Origin: Pedobacter sp.
GTDB taxonomy: Bacteria; Bacteroidota; Bacteroidia; Sphingobacteriales; Sphingobacteriaceae
Direction: 5' to 3'
Length of the DNA: 5,390 bases
Assembly: GCA_028287885.1 (NCBI GenBank)
Contig: JAQBOT010000358.1
Span: forward strand, 1 to 5,390
The position numbers were made by a program, and so were the translations under genes. The notes below the pieces were generated by a model. It was not told the origin of the DNA. It ran no database searches and saw nothing but the letters and a program-made list of their open reading frames with translations. Positions 1-5,390 of this stretch are shown here, in pieces; the first letter of the stretch is position 1; every line of letters begins with the position of its first letter.

Positions 1-333
1 GTCCCAATGGGCGGGGGAGACTTCATTATGGCTCTTAAAGCTTCACTCAGGAAACAGCTGAGAAAAGAAGCTGGGGCTGAGCTACTGGTTCAACTTGAGC
101 TGGATACCACTTTTAAGATTGAATTGCCTATGGAAATGGAGATGTGTTTAGATGAAGATGAGCGGTGTAAGGAAAACTTCTTGAAATTGCCTAAGTCGCA
201 TCAGAACTACTACATCAATTGGTTTAATTCAGCAAAAACCGAACCTACAAAGATTAAACGATTAACCTTGATCATGAAAGCTATGGAAGATAAAATGAGC
301 TTTTCAGAGATGATGCGGGCCAATAAAGCTTAA
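1..333 (+). CDS. YdeI/OmpD-associated (DUF1905-type) protein, 5'-truncated by the window edge
   Basis: This is the C-terminal part of a small soluble protein; 110 residues are visible and the frame is open from the first base. The opening residues V-P-M-G-G-G match the conserved PMGGG turn inside the DUF1905 beta-barrel domain, followed by the usual 'lRK..gkeaG..l.VqLe.D' strand region (visible residues 11-35). Residues 58-100 look like the YdeI/OmpD-associated (OmdA) helical domain: F60, the 'LPKSHQNYYINW' stretch with W74, A78-K79, T83 and K87-R88 are its typical positions. Because PMGGG normally lies well inside DUF1905, the real start should be upstream; the ATG codons at 7 and 28 are probably internal. 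Homologues are annotated as bacteriocin-protection or OmpD-associated proteins, but their biochemical role is poorly defined, so no function is assigned. Its TAA lies in a TTAA shared with the stop of the opposing gene. Confidence 0.83.
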   Translation, partial: VPMGGGDFIMALKASLRKQLRKEAGAELLVQLELDTTFKIELPMEMEMCLDEDERCKENFLKLPKSHQNYYINWFNSAKTEPTKIKRLTLIMKAMEDKMSFSEMMRANKA

Positions 334-1061
334 CTTCTTTTATACGACCTGAACCAGCTGTTTACTTTCATCTCAATAACGCCAACAAAAGCTTCCCTGA
401 AAATACGGGTACTCATTTTGGAGACACCTTCCGTACGGTCGGTGAAGATGATTGGCACTTCAACTACTTTAAAACCGTACTTTATTGCCGTAAACTTCAT
501 TTCAATCTGGAAGGCATAACCTACAAACTGGATTTTGTCTAAGGGAATGGTTTCAAGTACGATTCGTCGATAACACTTAAATCCGGCAGTTGCATCCTGG
601 ATGTCTATCCTGGTAATGAGTCGTACATACATGGACGCAAAGTAAGACATCAAAACCCTGCTCATGGGCCAATTTACAACATTCACCCCTTGAACATATC
701 GCGAACCAATAGCAACATCAGCGCCTTCAATACATGCTTCTTTTAGTCGCATCAGATCTTCCGGATTATGTGAAAAATCTGCGTCCATTTCAAAGATGTA
801 GGCGTATTGGTGGCTTAATGCCCATTTAAAGCCGTGAATATAGGCGGTACCTAAGCCCAATTTTCCTACGCGTTGTTCCAGATGAAGTTTGCCCTGATAT
901 TCTGATTGCAGGCTTTTAACTATATCTGCTGTTCCATCCGGAGATCCATCATCGATAACTAGAATGTCGAAATCAAACCCAAGCCCAAAAACTTTCCTGA
1001 TGATCTTTTCAATATTCTCTTTCTCGTTGTAAGTGGGTATTATTACTAAGCTGTCTTTCAC
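330..1061 (-). CDS. Polyprenol/dolichol-phosphate mannosyltransferase (GT2, DPM1-type)
   Basis: A family 2 glycosyltransferase of 243 residues, the usual length for soluble DPM1-type enzymes. Family knowledge: these transfer mannose from GDP-mannose to a polyprenyl phosphate at the cytoplasmic membrane face, making a lipid-linked sugar donor for glycan or protein mannosylation. Visible motifs are P9-T-Y-N-E-K-E-N (nucleotide-binding start of the GT-A fold), V35-I-D-D-G-S-P-D-G-T with D37/D38, the metal-binding DAD motif D93-A-D95 followed by FSHNPED, the Q155-D-A-T-A-G-F-K acceptor-side motif, G181-Y-A-F-Q-I-E-M, and the F206-T-D-R-T-E-G-V-S-K-M loop typical of DPM1. There is no C-terminal membrane domain, unlike GtrB or ArnC relatives. 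The start is GTG (CAC at 1059-1061 on the plus strand): the frame stops at 1104-1106 and has no ATG before that, and the N-terminus fits the family well. The sugar specificity (mannose rather than glucose or GlcNAc) is inferred from family resemblance only. Confidence 0.92.
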   Translation of the reverse strand: MKDSLVIIPTYNEKENIEKIIRKVFGLGFDFDILVIDDGSPDGTADIVKSLQSEYQGKLHLEQRVGKLGLGTAYIHGFKWALSHQYAYIFEMDADFSHNPEDLMRLKEACIEGADVAIGSRYVQGVNVVNWPMSRVLMSYFASMYVRLITRIDIQDATAGFKCYRRIVLETIPLDKIQFVGYAFQIEMKFTAIKYGFKVVEVPIIFTDRTEGVSKMSTRIFREAFVGVIEMKVNSWFRSYKRS

Positions 1062-1090
1062 GTATGCTATTCCAATGGTATTAAACTTTG

Positions 1091-1098
1091 CGAAACTA
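1091..1098 (-). promoter_or_regulatory. Possible Bacteroidota -7 element before the mannosyltransferase gene
   Basis: On the minus strand these bases read TAGTTTCG, one mismatch from the Bacteroidota -7 consensus TAnnTTTG, about 30 bases before the GTG start. The transcript from the transporter gene upstream should end at the terminator just before it, so a promoter is expected in this short gap. No convincing TTG -33 element lies at the usual distance, because that position falls at the terminator's T-tract, so the call is weak. Confidence 0.22.
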
Positions 1099-1105
1099 TT
1101 GATTT

Positions 1106-1143
1106 AAAATTAAAAACCCGCAGCGATAGCTCAACTGCGGGTT
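1106..1143 (-). terminator. Rho-independent terminator of the peptide transporter gene
   Basis: A perfect 9-bp stem (AACCCGCAG at 1115-1123 pairing with CTGCGGGTT at 1135-1143) encloses an 11-base loop. Read on the minus strand, the stem runs straight into TTTTTAATTTT, a good U-tract. It begins 20 bases after the stop codon of the transporter gene, the expected place, and separates that gene from the mannosyltransferase gene. On the plus strand the stem is followed by an A-rich run (AAAATAT), so it would not terminate well in that direction. Confidence 0.88.
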
Positions 1144-1163
1144 AAAATATGTGTTTTGGCTGA

Positions 1164-2870
1164 TTATCTCACGCCGTGCATCATCTTTTTCAAGAAGCCC
1201 GAGATTAAAAATAGCACTATGGCTGCAATCCCCGAGAGCGTAACAAACACCATGAAAAATTCATATAAGTTGTGCACCGTAAAACCCAAAATCGTTGGGT
1301 AAACCAAGTCAATCTTTTCTTTAGCAAGCATCGCAACTTGTTCTGCCGTTGCCTGTACCTTACCATCCAGAATACCTTTTAAGTTGATATTGTTTTTGGT
1401 CGCAAATTCATATTTATCACCAGTCGGTGGAATCAATGCGCCTAAGGTTCCTGCCAGCGCGTATCCTGCAGCATTCCCGATAAACCATACACCCATTAGT
1501 AAAGAGGAGAAGCGCTTAGGTGCAAGCTTTGCAACCAGGGATAAACCAATAGGAGAAAGGCACAGCTCGCCAAGCGTATGGAAAAGGTACATGATGAATA
1601 ACCAATGTACTGCCAGCTTGCCGGTGTTTCCAATTCTACCAACTTGAACAGCGATGATGTAATAGCCTACTGCCAGTAGCAACAAGCCAATTGCTTGTTT
1701 AACTGGAGAAATTGGCTCTAAGTTTTTCTTTTGAAGCTTTAACCACAACCAGCTAAATGGTAGGGCAAACACGACGATGAAAATGGAGTTGGCATTCTGA
1801 ACGAAACTCGGCGGCAATTGAATCCCTAGGAAGTTTAAATCTGTTTGCTTATCTGCCACAAAGGTCAATGAAGATCCGGCCTGTTCGAATGCAGACCAAA
1901 AGAAGATTACGAAGAATGCAATAATGTACATTACGATAATGCGGTCACGTTCTACTTTGGTGATCGACTTATCTGTCATAATTAATACCGCTAAACTAAT
2001 CGCCGCAGCATAAATAAACGGGTAAACCCAGCTTTTTATCGGGTTTGGATCAATGGATAAGTAGTGGAAAGTAAAGTACAGAACCACCATCAATAGCACA
2101 GAAGAGAATAAAGCTCCATTTGTGAAATTTGCTTTCTCTACTTCCCCGTCAGTTTGGTTCAGGTTTAAAGAGAAGTCTGGCTTAGCGCCTACAGCGCGTC
2201 CTTGTGGATCAACAACATATTTGTTTTTCAACATGTAGAACAACAATGTTCCAAAAACCATTGCACCACCAGCGGCTAAAAATCCCCATCTAAAAGCTTC
2301 TACAACCCTTACGTCGCCTACTTTAACATCACCAAGGAAAGGGCAGATGGACATCCCTAAGAATGCACCAACGTTAATACCCATGTAAAAAATGGTAAAT
2401 GCAGAGTCTAACCTGTTGTCACCCTTTTTGTATAGTTGCCCAACCATGGACGATATGTTTGGTTTGAAGAAACCATTTCCCATAATGATGATCCCTAAAG
2501 CGGTCCACATCATCATCTTGGCCAATTCCAGGTTGGTGTCGTAAATAGATCCACTATAGAACAGGAACAACTGTCCGATGCCCATGACCAAGCCACCAAG
2601 CATAATACAGTTCCGGTTTCCTAAATACCTGTCTGCCACAAAGCCACCAAGCATTGGCGTTAAGTAACACAGGCCAAGAAAACCTCCATATACAATTGCC
2701 GAATCCTTATCTGAAAATTGTAAGGCGTTAACCAAAAAGAGGGTTAACAAAGCACGCATTCCATAAAAGTTAAACCGTTCCCACATTTCTGTGGTAAAAA
2801 GAACATACAGACCTTTAGGGTGTCTTTCTTTTGTGTCTGATAAATGTTCCGGCTGTAGAATTTCTTCCAT
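1164..2870 (-). CDS. POT/PTR-family peptide:H+ symporter (MFS)
   Basis: An inner-membrane proton-coupled oligopeptide transporter of 568 residues that imports di- and tripeptides. The POT hallmarks are present: E28-M-W-E31-R32-F-N-F-Y on TM1 (the ExxERF proton-coupling motif), the PTR2 signature around G75-G-F-V-A-D-R-Y-L-G, the conserved TM4 lysine K136 in GNGFFKPN, the second PTR2 signature F158 to F170 including F161-Y-M-G-I-N-V-G, E329 in F328-E-Q-A-G-S-S on TM7, and E435 in H431-T-L-G-E-L-C-L-S-P on TM10. Hydrophobic segments fit 14 helices: six, then two extra ones at about 254-272 and 281-299 as in bacterial POTs, then six more. A hydrophilic loop of about 50 residues (482-530) precedes the last helix. 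The ATG at 2868-2870 gives a short cytoplasmic N-terminus with the family's usual spacing to ExxERF. It lies alone between an upstream palindrome-bearing gap and its own terminator, so it is probably monocistronic. The family assignment is firm; the substrate range is inferred. Confidence 0.95.
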   Translation of the reverse strand: MEEILQPEHLSDTKERHPKGLYVLFTTEMWERFNFYGMRALLTLFLVNALQFSDKDSAIVYGGFLGLCYLTPMLGGFVADRYLGNRNCIMLGGLVMGIGQLFLFYSGSIYDTNLELAKMMMWTALGIIIMGNGFFKPNISSMVGQLYKKGDNRLDSAFTIFYMGINVGAFLGMSICPFLGDVKVGDVRVVEAFRWGFLAAGGAMVFGTLLFYMLKNKYVVDPQGRAVGAKPDFSLNLNQTDGEVEKANFTNGALFSSVLLMVVLYFTFHYLSIDPNPIKSWVYPFIYAAAISLAVLIMTDKSITKVERDRIIVMYIIAFFVIFFWSAFEQAGSSLTFVADKQTDLNFLGIQLPPSFVQNANSIFIVVFALPFSWLWLKLQKKNLEPISPVKQAIGLLLLAVGYYIIAVQVGRIGNTGKLAVHWLFIMYLFHTLGELCLSPIGLSLVAKLAPKRFSSLLMGVWFIGNAAGYALAGTLGALIPPTGDKYEFATKNNINLKGILDGKVQATAEQVAMLAKEKIDLVYPTILGFTVHNLYEFFMVFVTLSGIAAIVLFLISGFLKKMMHGVR

Positions 2871-2963
2871 TTTGTGTGTTGTGTTAATTGATTTTAAACT
2901 TTATAAAAAATTAGAAGTTTACGCTAAAAAGAATGGGCAAGATACCCACACATTGTCAAAGTC

Positions 2964-2980
2964 GCAAATTAATAATTTGC
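2964..2980. repeat. 17-bp palindrome upstream of the peptide transporter gene
   Basis: GCAAATTA (2964-2971) and TAATTTGC (2973-2980) are exact reverse complements around one central base. It sits 13 bases past the stop of the secreted-protein gene and about 94 bases before the transporter's ATG, in the only gap that could hold the transporter promoter. It has no adjacent T-tract, so it is a poor terminator, and its symmetry would suit a dimeric regulator site or an mRNA 3'-end hairpin. A TTGACA lies just downstream (2954-2959, minus strand) without a matching -10, and TAATTTTT at 2906-2913 (minus) is one base off the Bacteroidota -7 box but lacks a -33 partner. The palindrome is directly visible; any regulatory role is inferred. 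Confidence 0.5.
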
Positions 2981-2993
2981 CCTTAAAACCCCA

Positions 2994-3911
2994 TTAAAAC
3001 TTCTTTTTTGGCGGTATATCTTTCCTTTTCGGGTCTATGTAGAAGTCGTCTTGCCGGCTCGGATCATTTTTTAAATCGATGTTCTCGATCAGCTTTAGTT
3101 TCCCGCCTACAGGTTTATAGCCATCGAAGCTCAAGTCAGAGGCATAGTATTCGTAATTGCCCACCATATCAGGATTAAAAGGTGCCAAATGGTCTAAGAC
3201 GATCATGCCTGCCGCTTTATCCCAACGTAAGGTCATGGAATTAAGCTTATTGTATTCAAATACAATCCTGTTTTTAGCGGCTGTGTTTTTTTGTCCTTCG
3301 ATGATTTCTTTGCCAAACACAGGCTGGCCATTGGCGAATGAAAGGATCTCAACAACTTTCTTCGAAGTTTTGCTGCTGTTTCCTTTCCAGCCCAATAAGG
3401 CATAACAGGTTTGCTTCCCCGGATTTGTAATGGGTACGATCTCATAGTATCGGCTGCCGAACCATTTCCGGTTGTCGGTAATCGCATTGGGATCTTTAAA
3501 GTTTTCTGTATCATCAATCAAAGGAAAAAGCTTCAATGATCCATCGGCAGTACGCATTTGAATACTTCCAAAAAAACGATAGGCACCATCATCCGTCGGC
3601 ACGAACCAGGAAAATATCTTAAACGATTGATCGGGAGAAACAACATGCGAGATACTCTGCAGGGAGTCGAAACGATAGTTGAAAGAGTTGGTATTTTTCA
3701 ACACGCTTACCAGGTTCTTTACGAAAGCAGCATTTTTTGCAAAGCGAATCTGGTTGTTGGGTGCAGAGAAAATCTCTCTGCTCAGCTTAAGCAAAGAATC
3801 CTGACCTCCATCACCGACACTGGCAGCTTTTTTACTAAGTTGTGCAAAGCCATTAAGGCTTGCGCAACTTATCAATAGGGCTATTAATGAATATCTTATG
3901 CCTTTCAACAT
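2994..3911 (-). CDS. Secreted protein of unknown function, probable Bacteroidota-conserved family
   Basis: A 305-residue protein with no function I can name. The N-terminus (K3, R6, hydrophobic 7-19, then G21-F-A-Q) is a typical signal peptide with likely cleavage after A23, so the mature protein should be periplasmic or envelope-associated. The rest is soluble, with no further membrane segment. It is rich in aromatic residues and predicted beta-strands: S101-W-F-V-P, the stretch around W150-F-G-S-R-Y-Y, Y170-A-L-L-G-W-K-G-N, G195-Q-P-V-F-G, R215-I-V-F-E-Y and I237-V-L-D-H-L-A-P. The last three resemble motifs I recall from uncharacterised Bacteroidota proteins. The tail is basic (P300-P-K-K-K-F). 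The start is fixed by an in-frame TAG directly before the ATG at 3909-3911. Only 6 bases separate it from the thiolase stop, so the two are almost certainly co-transcribed and this gene is probably translated by coupling. No catalytic motif is evident. Confidence 0.87.
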   Translation of the reverse strand: MLKGIRYSLIALLISCASLNGFAQLSKKAASVGDGGQDSLLKLSREIFSAPNNQIRFAKNAAFVKNLVSVLKNTNSFNYRFDSLQSISHVVSPDQSFKIFSWFVPTDDGAYRFFGSIQMRTADGSLKLFPLIDDTENFKDPNAITDNRKWFGSRYYEIVPITNPGKQTCYALLGWKGNSSKTSKKVVEILSFANGQPVFGKEIIEGQKNTAAKNRIVFEYNKLNSMTLRWDKAAGMIVLDHLAPFNPDMVGNYEYYASDLSFDGYKPVGGKLKLIENIDLKNDPSRQDDFYIDPKRKDIPPKKKF

Positions 3912-3917
3912 CTAGCT

Positions 3918-5096
3918 TTAGTTTATACGTTCAATGACCAATGCACTGGCACCACCGCCGCCATTACAGATGCCGGCAACGCCAATTGTGCCATTTTTCT
4001 GTTCCAGAACCGACAACAACGTCACTACAATTCTTGCGCCGGAAGCACCAAGTGGGTGCCCAAGTGATACGGCTCCGCCATTTAGATTCACCTTGTCGGC
4101 GTCAAGGTCCAGTGCCCTGTTATTCGCAAGGGCGACTACAGAGAAGGCCTCGTTTATTTCAAAATAATCTACTTCAGAAATGTCCTTTCCGGCACGTTTT
4201 AGCGCCAAGGGAATCGCTTTAGCGGGTGCTGTTGTAAACCATTCCGGAGCTTGCTGGGCATCTGCGTATGCCAGGATCTTCGCCAGAGGCTTCAAACCAA
4301 GTTCTTTAGCTTTATCATGACTCATCAGCACCAATGCTGCGGCACCGTCGTTTAAAGCAGAAGCGTTTGCTGCAGTTACGGTTCCTTCTTTAGCAAATAC
4401 GGGTTTTAAGCCTGGGATCTTATCGAATTTTACGGCGAAAGGCTCCTCATCCTGATCAACAACCGAAATGTTACCTTTTTTATCTTTAATCTCTAAGCTT
4501 ACAATTTCTGATTTAAACCGACCGCTGTTGCTTGCTTCCTGAGATCTTGTATAAGATTCAACCGCATACGCATCCTGATCTTCTCTTGAAATGTTGCATT
4601 CACTTGCGCAGAGCTCAGCTGCAGAGCCCATATGGTAGTCGTTGTAAACGTCCCACAATCCGTCTTTTACCAAGCCGTCTATGATCTGTCCATGTCCTAA
4701 ACGATAACCGGTTCTTGCCTTGTCCAAATAGAAGGGGACATTACTCATGCTTTCCATTCCACCAGCTACCACGATGTCGTTTTCACCTAAAGCGATACTT
4801 TGTGCAGCAAGCATAATTGCTTTAGTACCAGAGGCACAGACTTTATTTATTGTTGTTGCAGGTACATCTGGTAATCCAGCATTTTTTGCCGCCTGAGTTG
4901 CAGGGGCCTGCCCAAGATTGGCCGATAGTACATTGCCCATGTACACTTCCTGTACATCTTCCGGCTTTATACCCGCTTTTTCTACTGCTGCTTTAATTAC
5001 AATACCGCCCAGCTGGGTGGCAGAGAAACTTGCTAATGCGCCTCCGAAACTCCCAATAGGAGTCCTTAATGCAGATACAATTACTACTTCTTTCAT
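3918..5096 (-). CDS. Acetyl-CoA C-acetyltransferase (thiolase II)
   Basis: A 392-residue cytoplasmic thiolase of exactly the family's length. It catalyses the reversible Claisen condensation of two acetyl-CoA to acetoacetyl-CoA, or thiolytic cleavage in the other direction. All active-site landmarks are present: nucleophile C87 in N84-K-V-C-A-S-G, the N315-E-A-F oxyanion motif, H347 in G346-H-P-L-G-A-S-G, and the acid/base C377 in G375-I-C-N-G-G-G-G-A. They fall within a residue or two of the positions known from Zoogloea PhaA (C89, H348, C378). The H155-M-G-S-A-A-E covering-loop motif matches short-chain biosynthetic thiolases, which favours acetoacetyl-CoA over long-chain substrates; 3-ketoacyl-CoA thiolase activity is the alternative. 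No fadB-type, PHB or mevalonate partner gene is in the window, so the pathway is open. The ATG at 5094-5096 starts the canonical 'MKEVVIVSALRTPIGSFGG' N-terminus. It is the first gene of a probable two-gene unit with the secreted protein. Confidence 0.96.
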   Translation of the reverse strand: MKEVVIVSALRTPIGSFGGALASFSATQLGGIVIKAAVEKAGIKPEDVQEVYMGNVLSANLGQAPATQAAKNAGLPDVPATTINKVCASGTKAIMLAAQSIALGENDIVVAGGMESMSNVPFYLDKARTGYRLGHGQIIDGLVKDGLWDVYNDYHMGSAAELCASECNISREDQDAYAVESYTRSQEASNSGRFKSEIVSLEIKDKKGNISVVDQDEEPFAVKFDKIPGLKPVFAKEGTVTAANASALNDGAAALVLMSHDKAKELGLKPLAKILAYADAQQAPEWFTTAPAKAIPLALKRAGKDISEVDYFEINEAFSVVALANNRALDLDADKVNLNGGAVSLGHPLGASGARIVVTLLSVLEQKNGTIGVAGICNGGGGASALVIERIN

Positions 5097-5122
5097 TCTT
5101 GTTTATAATATATTGGTTGATG

Positions 5123-5130
5123 TAAAGTTA
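5123..5130 (-). promoter_or_regulatory. Possible Bacteroidota -7 element for the thiolase operon
   Basis: On the minus strand these bases read TAACTTTA, matching TAnnTTTG except for the last base. The spacing gives a leader of about 20 A-rich bases before the thiolase ATG at 5096, usual for Bacteroidota genes lacking a Shine-Dalgarno. The -33 region about 19 bases upstream reads CTGG rather than TTG, so support is partial. A promoter is nevertheless likely in this 72-bp gap. Confidence 0.33.
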
Positions 5131-5168
5131 CAGAAATTCATATAAGCCAGACCTAGGCTAAGGATGTT

Positions 5169-5390
5169 TTACAATGTAAAGGCTTTTATGGCCGACTGTG
5201 CATAGTTTCCCCAATTCTTCATTGCTTTTGTGAGTATGTCCTTTAAGCGTTTCTTGTCCGTAACTTTCCCTCTGCTTGGTGGAGCAAGTTCAGTAGGCGA
5301 TATCTGACGGTTAATAACCCTTGTAGCAAACCAGGTGATATTTTCATGCGGAAGTGCTAGCCCAAGGATCATTCCAGGTAAGCCAGTAAA
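5169..5390 (-). CDS. GLPGLI-family protein, C-terminal part (truncated by the window edge)
   Basis: The last 73 codons and the TAA of a minus-strand gene that enters from beyond the right edge; the frame is open up to base 5390. The first visible residues F-T-G-L-P-G-M-I-L-G contain a one-substitution version of the GLPGLI signature (GLPGMI), which names a Bacteroidota family of exported proteins of unknown function. After the motif come a hydrophobic/aromatic strand (L-A-L-P-H-E-N-I-T-W-F-A-T), a proline-rich link, and a Lys-rich, probably helical tail ending A-I-K-A-F-T-L. The ATG at 5370-5372 falls directly after the motif's Gly and is internal, not the start. The signal peptide and N-terminal domain expected of the family are outside the window. 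It ends 72 bases before the thiolase ATG on the same strand, so read-through is possible, but no functional tie is evident. Confidence 0.82.
   Translation of the reverse strand, partial: FTGLPGMILGLALPHENITWFATRVINRQISPTELAPPSRGKVTDKKRLKDILTKAMKNWGNYAQSAIKAFTL

Noticed and set aside
1384..1647. Plus-strand open frame inside the peptide transporter gene
   Set aside because: It is opposite to strongly conserved POT helices 10-11, and its translation resembles no protein; it is a frame shadow.
2924..2948. Possible minus-strand terminator after the secreted-protein gene: TGGG/CCCA stem followed by TTCTTTTT
   Set aside because: The stem is only 4 bp with a 7-base loop, too weak to call; the T-rich run may be chance in AT-rich DNA.
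2791..2997. Plus-strand 68-codon frame across the gap upstream of the transporter
   Set aside because: Its first part is antisense to the transporter's N-terminus, and the rest is AT-rich intergenic sequence with no protein-like character.
3233..3517. Minus-strand 94-codon frame overlapping the secreted-protein gene in another frame
   Set aside because: The other frame is continuous from signal peptide to stop over 305 codons with no sign of a frameshift, so this is an out-of-frame shadow.
3558..3878. Plus-strand open frame of 106 codons antisense to the secreted-protein gene
   Set aside because: It lies wholly within a minus-strand gene with a clear signal peptide and a sensible composition; its own translation has no recognisable domain and no separate promoter.
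3934..4222. Two overlapping plus-strand frames opposite the thiolase C-terminus
   Set aside because: They mirror the conserved GHPLGASG and glycine-rich catalytic region of the thiolase; their proline- and histidine/arginine-rich translations are reverse-strand artefacts.
5145..5159. AGCC...GGCT hairpin after the GLPGLI-family gene
   Set aside because: Only 4 paired bases with a 7-base loop and no T-tract, so it does not qualify as a terminator.
1..5390. Search for mobile elements, CRISPR repeats, tRNA/rRNA genes, defence or toxin-antitoxin modules
   Set aside because: No transposase, integrase, regularly spaced repeats, cloverleaf sequence or paired small genes were seen; the window is filled by metabolic, transport and envelope genes of uniform character.

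Overview
The window looks like an ordinary chromosomal stretch from a Bacteroidota bacterium, probably of the Sphingobacteriaceae (Pedobacter-like). Three things suggest this: a gene tail carrying the GLPGLI-family motif, which is known essentially from Bacteroidota; a DPM1-type polyprenol-phosphate mannosyltransferase and a 14-helix POT transporter of the type common in that phylum; and A-rich leaders with no clear Shine-Dalgarno sequence before the genes. The genus is an impression from protein similarity and could not be checked here.

Layout. Positions 1-333 (+) hold the 3' part of a YdeI/OmpD-associated, DUF1905-type protein whose start lies before the window. Everything after it is on the minus strand. 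At 330-1061 is a GT2 polyprenol/dolichol-phosphate mannosyltransferase that starts at GTG and converges on the first gene so tightly that both stop codons share one TTAA. At 1106-1143 is a strong minus-strand intrinsic terminator, which ends the transcript of the POT-family peptide:H+ symporter gene at 1164-2870. A 123-bp gap with a 17-bp palindrome separates that gene from the one upstream. At 2994-3911 is a secreted protein of unknown function, and only 6 bp upstream of it the acetyl-CoA C-acetyltransferase (thiolase) gene at 3918-5096. After a 72-bp gap with a possible Bacteroidota-type promoter, the window ends in the C-terminal part of a GLPGLI-family protein (5169 to the edge).

How the genes relate. 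The thiolase and the secreted protein almost certainly share a transcript, but no functional link between them is visible. The other genes look like independent units: glycosyl-lipid precursor synthesis, peptide uptake, acyl-CoA metabolism and envelope proteins. I found no mobile element, CRISPR array, RNA gene, phage or toxin-antitoxin signature, and no sign of an undescribed multi-gene system. The points most worth a second look are the uncharacterised secreted protein tied to the thiolase and the palindrome upstream of the peptide transporter. No gap between genes exceeds about 125 bases.
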